DNA from: CAZFVY01 sp964522665
GTDB taxonomy: Bacteria; Verrucomicrobiota; Verrucomicrobiia; Limisphaerales; CAZFVY01
Direction: 5' to 3'
Assembly (NCBI GenBank): GCA_964522665.1
Contig: CAZFVY010000013.1
Location: 1-64,000, forward strand
DNA: 64,000 nt
Positions 19,601-27,381 of the stretch are shown in pieces (within the stretch, counting starts at the first letter, position 1; each line of letters opens with the position of its first letter). A program made the position numbers and the translations under genes. The notes under the pieces were generated by a model that made no database searches, was not told the DNA's origin, and saw only the letters and a list, made by a program, of their open reading frames with translations.

Positions 19601-21221
19601 CTACGGTTGGGGAATGGAAGCGGGTTGGGACGCCGCTCGCGCCGCGAACGATCCAGGCGGTGAATTGCAGGGATTACTGTTCTTAGCGCGGGCGCTCCAG
19701 GCCGAGGCGCCGGAGACGTTGCGGGAGTTCTGGTTGGTGACCGTGGGAGCGCAGGCGTCGTCTGGCGCCGGGCCAAACGTCAATCCGGCTCAGGCAATGG
19801 AATGGGGAGTGATCCACTCATTCGCGCTGGAGACGCCGTTGATTCGCTGCGCGTGCGTCGATTTGGAGCGGGGCCACGTCGCGGCGCAACTGGACGATTT
19901 GGCGCGTGAGTTATCGAGTGGCGCGCGGGGCCAACGCGTCGCCTTGCGTCAAGATGGGAGGCGGGTGGCGAGGCTGGCGCCGCTTCGACTCGGCAACGCC
20001 TCCGCGGCGATGACCGTCAAAACCGACCGAAGTTATTTAATTACCGGCGGCACGGGGGCGTTGGGATTGCTGGCGGCGGAATGGCTGGTTGCCCATGGCG
20101 CCAAACATCTTGTGCTCGTGAGTCGCCGCGGCGCGGACGATGGAACGCAACGACGCCTCGACGCTTTGACGGCCGTCGGCGCGATGATTTCCACCGTTGC
20201 CCTGGACATTTCCGAATGGGGCGGGTTAAACGAGCGATTGCTTCCAGCGTTGGCGAACCGGCCGCCTTTGGCAGGGGTGATTCACGCCGCAGGGATCTCG
20301 GACGACGCTCCGCTTGCCGAACTGGACTGGCGCCGGTTTCAAAACGTGTTGCGGCCAAAAGTCGCGGGCGCCTGGAATCTGCATCGGTTTACCGAAGACC
20401 TTCCGCTCGATTTTTTCATCCTCTACAGTTCCGCCGCTTCGTTTCTTGGGAACATGGGCCAGGCAAATTACGCCGCGGCGAACGCGTTCCTCGACGCGCT
20501 GGCGCATTACCGCCGGGGGCTTAAGCTCCCGGCGACGAGCATTAGCTGGGGACCATGGCGGGAATCCGGGATGGCGGTCGCCCGGGCGGCCGTTCAGGCC
20601 GCGATGACCGAACAGGGTTTCCATTTCTTGTCTTCGGCGTCGGCGTTTTCGAGCCTGGAGAAGGTCGTGGCGCGAGACGTCGGTCACGCCGCGATCCTGA
20701 CGTGCGATTGGCGGCGTTACGCCGATCGGCACCCGCTAATCGCGGACGGTGGCTTTTTACCGGTGGCTGGCGCGGCCGCTCGGACGGGCGCAGGCTCGAG
20801 CCGCGGCTGGGGAGCCGAGTTGGCGAGCTTGCCGGAAGAGAGCCGGAAGGCTCGACTTACCGAGTTGCTGCGGGAGACGGTCGCCCGCCTGGTCGGTGGA
20901 AAGGAGGCCGGTGAGTTGGAAATCGATGAGCCGTTGATGAGCTTGGGTTTGGATTCGTTGATGGCGGTGCGATTGCGGAATCGCCTCAGCGAAGCGCTAG
21001 ACCGGCCGCTGCCGGCGGGGCTGTCCTTCAATTATCCGACGATTCGCGCGCTCGCGGAACACTTGAGCGGCCGCTTGGCGCCCGCGACGGAGGTCGCGCA
21101 GGTCGCGGGCAACGAAGCGGCGAGTGAAGCCGCCGCCTTGGATGACCTGAGCACGGACGAGTTGGCGGCCTTGCTGGATCGTGAGGCTGAAGCCCTGGAT
21201 CGAACCTGGTCGGGGAGTTGA
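13656..21221 (+). CDS. Single-module type I polyketide synthase with N-terminal fatty acyl-AMP ligase
   Basis: 2,521 residues from ATG 13656 (an in-frame TTG at 13605 would add 17; no strong ribosome site at either). Domains in order: FAAL-type AMP ligase about 30-590 (PTSGSTGIPKLVG near 203; WMPLEHVGAL; GMSETCSG), ACP1 (phosphopantetheine Ser632 in LGGQSLLL), KS 695-1115 (Cys877 in QTACSTTL, His1013 in EAHGTGTP, His1053 in NVGHLQ), AT 1232-1540 (Ser1326 in GHSLGEY; HPFHS 1426-1430, malonyl-like), DH 1595-1880 (His1630 in DHRIYGQAVMSG, Asp1797 in HPGLLDACF), a structural region, KR about 2128-2320 (GGTGALG, Tyr2272 in QANYAAAN, ISDD suggesting B-type), and ACP2 (Ser2434 in LGLDSLMA). The C-terminus carries an acidic tail DDLSTDELAALLDREAEAL like a docking segment. 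Predicted action: activate a fatty acid, extend once with malonyl, reduce and possibly dehydrate. No ER, thioesterase, reductase or phosphopantetheinyl transferase is visible nearby. Confidence 0.93.
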   Translation: MSYSNSGNGSQHAQTGQFADDPALVSGGPESQRHPLGATLPDLLEAAAAAGEGRGVISVGADGRESFTSYASLLAAARWALAGLQRVGLRPGDKALLQLGEPAAFLTGLWACFLGGVVAAPAAIAPTFRQDHQTFQKLVEMWKALRCPVVLCQAPLAPEIRAAAARSGLEGMRVVTLESLSEGDAGPEITSLAAGDLALLLPTSGSTGIPKLVGLNHRNLLSMSAGTIAMNRFTEADVTLNWMPLEHVGALVFLGIVPLDLGAGQIHAPTNYILQDPARWLDLIERHRASISWAPNFAFPLVHDRVQALPARRWDLSSMRFLVNAGEPIVIRTVRPFLESLGRHGLPADALRPAFGMSETCSGITWSRGLSVANLADDVFPDLGPPIPGASIRVVDDAGELTPVGTPGRIQLRGPSVTGGYYRNPEANASAFTPDGWFDTGDLGVLRAGCLVITGRKRDDIIINGAKFNSHEIEALIEELEGVEKSFTVACAVRTSESSTEQLAVFFCAAGQSPEALAALGGRIRGHVARSLSIAVNHLVALERHEVPKTEIGKIQRQRLRDAFQTGAFTGRTLLSPIAAVPAREPAAVTRRISRAAGAEELGGRIAGIWQATLKLPAVRWDDNFFELGGQSLLLVQAQQSMQEALGVEVSLVEMFQYPTINQLSQWLASRGDAGLSSDDAASRPARAARAEEREVAVIGLACRFPGAGDPREFWRNLCDGVESIDTFSVEDLLASGVPESLARDPKYVRAKPILRGIENFDAEFFGYGANEADLLDPQHRLFLECAWECLEDAGYNTLECPERIGLFAGAAMNTYLLNHVLPARARLDPKDDLSLATLDSMGGFLMMVANDKDYLPSRTSYKMNLRGPSVNVQTACSTTLVTIHTAVQSLLSGECEMALAGGVSVHAPQRVGHLFQEGMIVSSDGHCRAFDARADGTIFGSGAGVALLKPLSRAVADGDHIYAVIKGSAVNNDGARKVGYMAPGIESQTEVVSQAIAAAGIDPATVGYVEAHGTGTPMGDPIEITALSQAYGRGVSQRQFCAVGSVKTNVGHLQIASGIAGFIKAVLAVYHGKIPPTLHFENPNPAIRFAASPFFVNPTLIDWPARETPRRAGVHSLGIGGTNAHVILEAAPPVAEQDFDDGRPGMCLVVSGRTEEARRGLAARYRDFIADLPDARLSDFCYTINRGRVGFDHRLAVLGAGRAELRERLDRWLADGASVGAIAGKVHSAPRVAFLFPGQGSAYAPLERRLYETAPVFRGVLDQCDELLRGRGLPAASEVLLGDARRISGAGRAVEVQPALFSLEYALAVLLRDWGIEPAAVMGHSLGEYVAACVAGVFSLEEGIQLVGSRARLMDELAANGGMAAVFAGESVVAEAIAGRSARLAVAAVNGPAVTVISGGHADLATVLEKLRARGIRSQKLTVSHPFHSPLMEPMISAFAAAAQRVAFARPSIPMVSNVTGAFAGAEVASAEYWSAHTLQTVRFAPGVRALAEKGIDLFLELGPTPALRGMIAASLPEGREPRLPHVAAEKGWDSLWECLGQLAVAGVKIDWAAVERGRLRRRMSAPTYPFQRRRYWLEPRPTAPVASSAPSDPALHPLLARRFHSPLQPGVFYDTRVEPDRLDFVADHRIYGQAVMSGACYLAMALEAAARELGTERLRLERIVFAAPLIFSAGRAAAIQLGMLPAAVGNYAFKVIELGAGGGDWTLHAEGEVGGELGSDGQSRSGSSLAEAWRRCSRKLGDEEFYQLQARRGIELGPSYRWLQQIALGEGEAVCAIERPAIVPETRWLHPGLLDACFGLLAAAVDLEIPETFVPVGIERFRLLRRPSGRRFTAHARLRPRDPMAPGAQGADIRLFDENGELLIECVGLVGKTAGRSTFVAEGTLAEIDSLWEITWAPEKLVASPGKPRNWLIFADAQFGAEVGRRLEEAGHRSRLVITSEAGFLRAPDGGYQINPSEAGNGDRLWRALEQDGFAPDAVIYGWGMEAGWDAARAANDPGGELQGLLFLARALQAEAPETLREFWLVTVGAQASSGAGPNVNPAQAMEWGVIHSFALETPLIRCACVDLERGHVAAQLDDLARELSSGARGQRVALRQDGRRVARLAPLRLGNASAAMTVKTDRSYLITGGTGALGLLAAEWLVAHGAKHLVLVSRRGADDGTQRRLDALTAVGAMISTVALDISEWGGLNERLLPALANRPPLAGVIHAAGISDDAPLAELDWRRFQNVLRPKVAGAWNLHRFTEDLPLDFFILYSSAASFLGNMGQANYAAANAFLDALAHYRRGLKLPATSISWGPWRESGMAVARAAVQAAMTEQGFHFLSSASAFSSLEKVVARDVGHAAILTCDWRRYADRHPLIADGGFLPVAGAAARTGAGSSRGWGAELASLPEESRKARLTELLRETVARLVGGKEAGELEIDEPLMSLGLDSLMAVRLRNRLSEALDRPLPAGLSFNYPTIRALAEHLSGRLAPATEVAQVAGNEAASEAAALDDLSTDELAALLDREAEALDRTWSGS

Positions 21222-21306
21222 ACGGAGCCCGCGAGGGTCGCGCCACCGTGGTTATTTCTGAAAAAGCTTGGTTGGCGCGTAACTCGCTCACTATGATGGC
21301 CGCTGA

Positions 21307-22272
21307 ATGATCGGCAGATTCTTCGAACGTGTCCGCCTCTGGCTTGGCGAGCATGCCTTTGCGCTCGGGATAACCGCGTTTGTCCTGTTGTTCCTGGTCA
21401 TCTACCTATCGAGCAACATCTTCATTTTCCTGGAAACCGGGCAGGCCGGGGTCCTGTACCGGCGATTTGCCGGGGGAACGCAGGTCAATCGCGTGTACGG
21501 GGAGGGTCTGCACATCATTTTTCCGTGGGACAAGATGACCGCGTACAACGTGCAACTCCAGCAGCAGGAGCACACCTTTTCCGTGTTGAGCAGCAACGGC
21601 CTCACCGTCGCGGTCACGGTCTCGATCCGTTTCCGCCCGAAGGTCGAGTTGCTGGGTGTGCTGCACAAAGAGGTCGGCCCCGATTACGCGAGCAAGATTG
21701 TGATCCCGGCGGTGCAGGCCCTGGTCCGGAACGTGTTCGGCCAATACACGCCCGAGGAGCTTTACACGAGCAAACGCGCGGTAGTGCAGCAGATTCTTCA
21801 AGGCTCGCTCGATGAGGTGGGAGAGAAGTACGTGCTGCTCGATGACCTCCTGGTTGAAACCATCGGCCTGCCGCCGACGATTCAGACGGCAATCGAAGAG
21901 AAGTTGACCGAGGAGCAGCGCGTGTTGGAAATGAAATACCGGGTTGACCGCGAAAAACTCGAGACCAATCGCCGGGTGATCGAGGCCCAGGGAATCAATG
22001 ACGCCAATCGCATTTTGGCCAGCTCGCTCGATGAACAGGTGCTGCGGTTCAAGGGCATTGACGCGACCCTGGAACTGTCGAAATCAGCCAATTCCAAGGT
22101 CGTAGTCATGGGTGACCGCAACGGCCTGCCGTTGATCTACGATTCATTGCTGATGGGCTCGCCGACGTTCGCCGGAACCAATGGCGTCCACGCGACGAAT
22201 AGCGCCGGCCATGGGAATGCGTCGTCGTCGAACGCGCCGCCGGCTGAGGCGGCAAAGCCGTCGAAACCTTAG
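21307..22272 (+). CDS. SPFH/prohibitin-family membrane protein, copy 1
   Basis: 321 residues. An N-terminal membrane segment (residues about 15-37, FALGITAFVLLFLVIYL) is followed by an SPFH/Band 7 domain: GQAGVLYRRFAGGTQV, GEGLHIIFPWDKM, LTVAVTVSIRFRP, and a helical stalk (EEKLTEEQRVLEMKYRVD). The C-terminal about 40 residues are Ser/Ala/Pro-rich. Proteins of this family form membrane-associated oligomers that scaffold lipid domains or control proteases. A close paralogue follows at 22420, evidently by tandem duplication. Specific role unknown. Confidence 0.85.
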   Translation: MIGRFFERVRLWLGEHAFALGITAFVLLFLVIYLSSNIFIFLETGQAGVLYRRFAGGTQVNRVYGEGLHIIFPWDKMTAYNVQLQQQEHTFSVLSSNGLTVAVTVSIRFRPKVELLGVLHKEVGPDYASKIVIPAVQALVRNVFGQYTPEELYTSKRAVVQQILQGSLDEVGEKYVLLDDLLVETIGLPPTIQTAIEEKLTEEQRVLEMKYRVDREKLETNRRVIEAQGINDANRILASSLDEQVLRFKGIDATLELSKSANSKVVVMGDRNGLPLIYDSLLMGSPTFAGTNGVHATNSAGHGNASSSNAPPAEAAKPSKP

Positions 22273-22419
22273 CTCGAGCTTGAAACCGTCCCGCGATCGC
22301 CGCCATCGAGTCGCGGCCGTGAGTTTAGGTTGGAGATACTTTCGCGCCTTCACGCGCCGCGCGCCGAGATTTGAAATGTCGTTGTGGCCGGCGGGCGCCG
22401 CCGCTACGATGGCCCCGTA

Positions 22420-23376
22420 ATGATCCGCGGTTTTTTTGAACGCCTTCGTCAATTCTTCCATGAGCACGTCGTGCATTTTGGGGTGACGGCGTTCTGTATT
22501 CTTTTCGTCGTGGTCGTTTTCTCGAAAGAGATATTTAACTTCATCGAGGCGGGCCATGCCGGGGTGCTTTACCGTCGCTTCGCGGGCGGGACGCAGGTCA
22601 ACCGCGTCTATGGCGAGGGCATGCACATCCTCTTTCCGTGGGATAAAATGACGGTTTATGACGTCCGCATACAACGGCAGGATCACACGTTCTCGGTCCT
22701 AAGCAGCAACGGATTGACCGTGGGCGTCACGGTGTCGATTCGCTTTCGGCCAAAGATTGAACTGTTGGGCGTCTTGCACAAGGAGGTCGGCACGAATTAT
22801 GCGGTGACCATCGTGATTCCGGAAATCCAGGCTTTGATTCGCGACGTTTTCGGTCAATACACGCCGGAGGAGTTGTACACGAGCAAGCGCTCCGTCGTGC
22901 AGCAGGCGCTGCAGGGATCGCTGGACGAGATTGGCGAGAAATACATCCTATTGGATGATCTCCTGATCGAATCCATCGCGTTGCCGCCGACGATCGAGAC
23001 AGCCATCGAGGCCAAGCTGACCGAGGAGCAGAAGGTGCTCGAGATGAAATTCCGCCTTGAACAAGCCAAATTGGAAGCGGGTCGCCGGGTCATCGAGGCG
23101 GAGGGAATCGCGGAAGCCAATCGCATCGTGTCCGAGTTTTTGAGCGAGGAGGTGCTGCGTTTCAAGGGGATCGACGCGACGCTCGAATTGGCAAAATCAC
23201 CGAACGCCAAAATTGTCGTGCTGGGCGACTCGAACGGCCTGCCGTTAATCTACGACTCTTTGTTCATGGGTGAGCCGACGCGACGCTCGACCAATGGCGT
23301 GAGTCCCTCGCAGATGAAATCTGAACCACCAAATGTGTCCGTGCCGCGCGAGGCGCCCGATTCGGCGAAACCGTAG
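22420..23376 (+). CDS. SPFH/prohibitin-family membrane protein, copy 2
   Basis: 318 residues. ATG 22420 (MIRGFFERLRQFF) aligns with the start of copy 1 (MIGRFFERVRLWL) and is preferred over GTG 22384. It has a membrane segment at residues about 18-38 and an SPFH domain with blocks nearly identical to copy 1 (GVLYRRFAGGTQVNRVYGEG, SVLSSNGLTV, GQYTPEELYTSKR, GLPLIYDSL). Divergence is concentrated in the membrane segment, stalk (FRLEQAKLEAGRR) and tail. The two may form a hetero-oligomer, as prohibitins do; this is inference. Confidence 0.85.
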   Translation: MIRGFFERLRQFFHEHVVHFGVTAFCILFVVVVFSKEIFNFIEAGHAGVLYRRFAGGTQVNRVYGEGMHILFPWDKMTVYDVRIQRQDHTFSVLSSNGLTVGVTVSIRFRPKIELLGVLHKEVGTNYAVTIVIPEIQALIRDVFGQYTPEELYTSKRSVVQQALQGSLDEIGEKYILLDDLLIESIALPPTIETAIEAKLTEEQKVLEMKFRLEQAKLEAGRRVIEAEGIAEANRIVSEFLSEEVLRFKGIDATLELAKSPNAKIVVLGDSNGLPLIYDSLFMGEPTRRSTNGVSPSQMKSEPPNVSVPREAPDSAKP

Positions 23377-23429
23377 CGTCGCCCGCCAACCCGGCGCCGT
23401 CCGGCGGCCCGCCCGTTCGCGCGTTCGAT

Positions 23430-24575
23430 TTAGGGAGACGGAGAAGCGCCCTTGATTTCCTGCCAGCCTTTTTCGTATCGCGCCGCGGTCGGCGCGTCTA
23501 GCTCCTGCAGGAAGAACAGCTTGTTTTCGCTGTCCGGCAATTCGTAGGCGGGACCGTTGAGCAATTCGCGATCAATAAAAGGCCGGGCCGCGCGGTCCAC
23601 GCTGGCGGCGCAGGAAAAATTGGAGTTCTTGGCGGCGACGGGCGGCGACAATAAATAATCAATCAGTCGCTCCGCGGTCGTCATTTTGGAGGTTCCGGCA
23701 AGGATAACCAGGCGGTCCACGAAGACAATGGCGCCTTCTTTTGGAACGGAAAAGCGCACCTTGGGGTTCGCCTTACGCGCCCGCGCGATGTCGGAACTCC
23801 AGGCTTGGTCGAGAAACGAATCGCCCTTGGCGAGATACTTCTCCGCGTTGCTGTCGTCGTAGGCGAAAACAAACGGTCGCTGGCGTTGCAGGAGCGCCAC
23901 CGCGCGGTCGATTTGCGTCGGATCGGCGGTGTTGGGCGAGAAGCCTAGGTGAACCAGCGCGGAGCCGATGACATACCGGCCCTCATTGAACATGGTGATA
24001 TGACCCCGCAACTCAGCCTGTTGTTCCGGCGGCAAAGTGTCCGGCTCGAGAACCATTTTCCAACTGAGGGGTATTTCGGTTTCAAAACTGACGTTGTAGC
24101 CGATGCCGATGGTCCGCCAGAGATACGGCGCCTGGAAGCGCTGTTCGGGATCGATGGGAATCGCCTTGAACACCGGCTCAGTCTTGTCGAGGTTGGTCAA
24201 CGTCGAATGGTCCAGCGGCGCGAGCGCGTGCCGCAGCAACAAGGTTGCCACCAGCGCGCTGGAACCGAGCGCGACGTCATACTGGCCTTGACGGTCCAAC
24301 GCGTGGAGGGCGGCTTCGATCGTCTCGAAGAACGTGAGGTTGACGTGAACCCCGTATTGTTGCTCGAACGCGCCGAGCACGGCTGGATCAATCAACCCGC
24401 GTCGGGTAAGGACGTTCAGCGAGGGCGCCAACTGGCCGTAGTCTGGTTTGCGCTCGGCGTTGGCCTTTGGCGAATTCGGATTCTCGATGGTCTTACCGCA
24501 CCCCGCCAGGCAAACCGCCAGCGCGAGAACGATGATTCCCGACGCGATTCTCGGACGCGGGCGCTGATTGTTCAC
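23430..24575 (-). CDS. PotD-like extracytoplasmic solute-binding lipoprotein
   Basis: 381 residues with a lipoprotein signal (LALAVCLAGC, lipidated Cys about 26). The mature part looks like a spermidine/putrescine-type binding protein: LNVLTRRGLIDPAVLGAFEQ, a segment where a short N-terminal lobe leads into ETIEAALHALDRQGQYDVAL, the hinge-region PYLWRTIGIGYN, and the late KMTTAERLIDYLLSP. No permease or ATPase gene lies next to it, so it may be an orphan binding protein serving a distant transporter. The ligand is not predictable from what is seen. Confidence 0.75.
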   Translation of the reverse strand: MNNQRPRPRIASGIIVLALAVCLAGCGKTIENPNSPKANAERKPDYGQLAPSLNVLTRRGLIDPAVLGAFEQQYGVHVNLTFFETIEAALHALDRQGQYDVALGSSALVATLLLRHALAPLDHSTLTNLDKTEPVFKAIPIDPEQRFQAPYLWRTIGIGYNVSFETEIPLSWKMVLEPDTLPPEQQAELRGHITMFNEGRYVIGSALVHLGFSPNTADPTQIDRAVALLQRQRPFVFAYDDSNAEKYLAKGDSFLDQAWSSDIARARKANPKVRFSVPKEGAIVFVDRLVILAGTSKMTTAERLIDYLLSPPVAAKNSNFSCAASVDRAARPFIDRELLNGPAYELPDSENKLFFLQELDAPTAARYEKGWQEIKGASPSP

Positions 24576-24716
24576 TGGTTACTATCCGTTGGGAACCGTG
24601 AATTCGCAAGTTTGGCCTTTCCGTTCGACCGATTTTGAACGGTTCGGGATTGACCGGATTTCAATTTCCGTTACGCTCCCATCATCACTTCGCAAGAGTC
24701 AAAATAGATTTAGCTT

Positions 24717-26090
24717 ATGGAACAAGAAAATGCCAAGCCAATGGCCGGCGGTGCAACGCGCCGGGACTTCATCAAACGGGCGAGCGCTGCCGCCGCCGTC
24801 GTGGCGACGACGAACTTGTTCAAGACCCCGGTCTATGGGCAAACGCAGGCGCCTTCGACCGGCCGGGTGATCGGCGCGAACGACCGGATTGTGGTCGGCT
24901 ACATCGGCGTCGGGAATCAAGGCATGGCCCACGTGCGCAGCCAGAAGGACCATGCCGGCGAGAACAATATCGCGCAGGTGGCCGTCTGCGATCTTTGGAC
25001 CAAGCGCGTCGAGGGGGCTAAGGCTTACATCGGTGGCGATTGCCAAGGGTTCGACGATTATCGGAAGCTGCTCGAACGCAAGGACATCGACGCGGTGACG
25101 ATCGCGACGGTTGATCATTGGCACGCCAAGACCTCGATCGACGCGATGGAGGCGGGCAAACACGTTTATGTCGAGAAGCCGATGACCCGTTATTTGGGTG
25201 AAGCCTTCGAGGTTCACGACACCGTCAAGCGGACGGGCAAGGTCTTGCAGGTTGGCTCCCAGGGCTGCTCGGACAAAAAGTGGCAGAAATCCGCCGAATT
25301 GATCAAGGCGGGAAAGATCGGCCAACTGGTTCTCAGCCAGGGTTCCTACATGCGCAACACGCCGAAGGGCGAGTGGAACTATACGATCGATGAAGATGCC
25401 AAGGCGAATACCGTGAATTGGGAAAGCTGGCTGGGACGCGTGCATAATCGCCGGCCTTTTGACGCGGACCATTATTTCCGCTGGCGCAAATATTATCCGT
25501 ACTGCGCCGGGCTTTTTGGTGACTTGGTGCCGCATCGTTTGCATCCGCTGATGCTGGCGACCGGGATGCCGGAGTTCCCGGTGCGCGTCGTCGCGATGGG
25601 CACCCGTTCGATCCACACCGACAAAAACACGCCGGGGACTTACGAGCGCGACGTCTGCGAAACCGTCCAGCTCATGGCGGAGTTCCCGAGTGGCTTGAAC
25701 ATGCTCGTGGTCAGCAGTTCCGTGAACGAACAGGGTCTGCCCGACATGATCCGCGGCCATCGCGCCACCCTCTATATCGGCGGCAATCGCGTGGACCTGA
25801 AGCCTGAGAAGCCGTTCAGTGACGAAATCGACCCCGAATCGTTCGAGAATCTGGTCCCGGTCGAGGACATCGGCCAGCACGAGCAGAACTGGTTCAGTTG
25901 CATTCGCACGAATCAGCTGCCCAACGCCAACATCGACCTGGCTATCCGCGTCCAGACGGTGATCTCGCTTTCCGAAATGTCGGAGCGTTTGAAGATCGCC
26001 TGCTTGTTCGACGAAAAGAGCCGCTCGATCACGACTGGCGCCGGTGAGAAGGTCGAGGCGATCACCTACGGTACGTTGCCGCTCTCCTGA
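24717..26090 (+). CDS. Gfo/Idh/MocA-family oxidoreductase, Tat-exported
   Basis: 457 residues. The N-terminus has a twin-arginine signal (TRRDFIKRASAAAAVVATTN). The Rossmann NAD(P)-binding motif follows (VVGYIGVGNQGMAHVR), then IDAVTIATVDHWHAKTSIDA and VYVEKPMTRYLGEA; the EKP lysine is the usual catalytic/cofactor residue. The C-terminal substrate domain includes a GLFGDLVPHRLHP block. Such exported sugar dehydrogenases are abundant in Verrucomicrobiota and Planctomycetota; the substrate is unknown. A hairpin terminator follows at 26111-26143. Confidence 0.9.
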   Translation: MEQENAKPMAGGATRRDFIKRASAAAAVVATTNLFKTPVYGQTQAPSTGRVIGANDRIVVGYIGVGNQGMAHVRSQKDHAGENNIAQVAVCDLWTKRVEGAKAYIGGDCQGFDDYRKLLERKDIDAVTIATVDHWHAKTSIDAMEAGKHVYVEKPMTRYLGEAFEVHDTVKRTGKVLQVGSQGCSDKKWQKSAELIKAGKIGQLVLSQGSYMRNTPKGEWNYTIDEDAKANTVNWESWLGRVHNRRPFDADHYFRWRKYYPYCAGLFGDLVPHRLHPLMLATGMPEFPVRVVAMGTRSIHTDKNTPGTYERDVCETVQLMAEFPSGLNMLVVSSSVNEQGLPDMIRGHRATLYIGGNRVDLKPEKPFSDEIDPESFENLVPVEDIGQHEQNWFSCIRTNQLPNANIDLAIRVQTVISLSEMSERLKIACLFDEKSRSITTGAGEKVEAITYGTLPLS

Positions 26091-26110
26091 GCAATTTCAT
26101 TATCTCGCGC

Positions 26111-26150
26111 GGGGTTCCGTCGGCCAAGCGTCGGCGGAACCCCGTTTGCT
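26111..26150 (+). terminator. Rho-independent-like terminator after the Gfo/Idh/MocA gene
   Basis: Perfect 9-bp stem GGGGTTCCG (26111-26119) with CGGAACCCC (26135-26143), extendable inward with G-U pairs, followed by GTTTGCTTT. It lies 20 bp after the stop of the oxidoreductase gene. Confidence 0.65.
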
Positions 26151-26192
26151 TTGGCGATACCGTGCGTCCGGGCGAGTGTTGAACGAGACTCT

Positions 26193-27191
26193 GTGGGAAC
26201 CGAAATCAAAACCGTCGCCGTTGCGCGCAACGCCATGGCGACGCGTTTCGAAATCGTGCTTCACGGGGCGGACGAGCCGTCCTTGCGGGCCGCCGCGGAG
26301 GACGCGCTAAGCGAGGTGGAGCGCCTCGAAGCCCAGCTAAGTCTTTACCGGCCCACGAGTGATCTGGCGCGGATTAACGCGCGCGCCGCGTTCCAGCCGG
26401 TCCGGGTCGAGCCGGAGTTGTTCAATTTGTTGCGACGGGCCGCTCGATTGCATGAGGAGTCAGGCGGCGCGTTCGATATCACGATTGCGCCCCTGATGCG
26501 CTGTTGGGGATTTATGGGGGGAAGCGGTCGTTGGCCCGGCGTCGAGGAACTCGCGGCCGCGCGCGCCAAGGTCGGAATGCGGCATGTTCTGCTCGATGAA
26601 ACGGAACTCACGGTGCGTTTTGCCGTTCCCGGGATGATGCTTGATCTCGGCGCCATCGGGAAAGGTTACGCGATCGAACGCGCGGCCGAACGTCTTGGCG
26701 AGGCTGGCGTGACGAGCGGTCTGATCCACGGAGGCACGAGCACGGTTTACGCGCTAGGGCAGCCGCCGGACTCTTCGGCCTGGCGCATCGCCCTGGCGCA
26801 CCCGGGCGCGGAGGTGTCGGCCCTGACGGCGGCGTTGGACGACCGCTCGGGCGGGCTTCGCCCGCCGACGCTCGGCGTGGTCTCGCTGCGCGATGAGGCG
26901 TTGTCGGTCTCGGCGGTTTGGGGCAAGGCGTTCGAGCGCGAGGGCAAAGTCTATGGCCACATCATCGATCCGCGAACGGGTGAGCCGGCGATGGGCGCGG
27001 TCCTGGCCGCGGTCGTGCTGCGTTCGGCCACCGATAGCGACGCGCTCTCGACCGCGTTGTTAACACTGGGGATGGACGGATATGGCCCGATCTCGGGTTC
27101 GCGTGAAGGGATTCGGTTGCTCGTCGCCGGGCGGGACGACTCCGACGGCCAGCTTATCGTGCGGGCGACCGGAATCGAAACCTCTGGTTAA
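26193..27191 (+). CDS. apbE: FAD:protein FMN transferase (ApbE family)
   Basis: Attaches FMN covalently to Thr/Ser of target flavoproteins using FAD and Mg2+. GTG 26193 is chosen because the other in-frame option (TTG 26151) lies in the preceding terminator region; it gives 332 residues. Family blocks seen: AMATRFEIVLHG, GAFDITIAPLMRCWGF, LDLGAIGKGYAIERAAE, GLIHGGTSTVYALG, HIIDPRTGEPA, and the metal-binding end TDSDALSTALLTLG. No signal peptide is evident, unlike many exported ApbE proteins. No obvious flavoprotein substrate gene is adjacent. Confidence 0.88.
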   Translation: MGTEIKTVAVARNAMATRFEIVLHGADEPSLRAAAEDALSEVERLEAQLSLYRPTSDLARINARAAFQPVRVEPELFNLLRRAARLHEESGGAFDITIAPLMRCWGFMGGSGRWPGVEELAAARAKVGMRHVLLDETELTVRFAVPGMMLDLGAIGKGYAIERAAERLGEAGVTSGLIHGGTSTVYALGQPPDSSAWRIALAHPGAEVSALTAALDDRSGGLRPPTLGVVSLRDEALSVSAVWGKAFEREGKVYGHIIDPRTGEPAMGAVLAAVVLRSATDSDALSTALLTLGMDGYGPISGSREGIRLLVAGRDDSDGQLIVRATGIETSG

Positions 27192-27325
27192 GCGCCTGGT
27201 TTCCGGCGGAGTGAGCGGTGGACAGGTAAACAGCGAATAACGACGATGCGGGCGGCGCGAGACGCGCCAGTACCGCCCCATTTGAGCTCCGAATACATTT
27301 TGTTTAACTCTTCGAAAAACTCCGC

Positions 27326-27365
27326 TTGACATCAATTACTACCGTGGTAGTATTACCGCAGTAAT
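27326..27365 (+). promoter_or_regulatory. Promoter and BlaI-type operator upstream of the repressor gene
   Basis: TTGACA (27326-27331), 16 bp, TAGTAT (27348-27353) forms a good sigma70 promoter. It overlaps a perfect 7-bp inverted repeat TACTACC-GT-GGTAGTA (27337-27352), followed by a second, shorter one ATTAC-CGCA-GTAAT (27352-27365). Such dyads fit BlaI/MecI/CopY operators, so the downstream repressor is probably autoregulated. Confidence 0.7.
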
Positions 27366-27381
27366 TAACCTGCATTGAATT

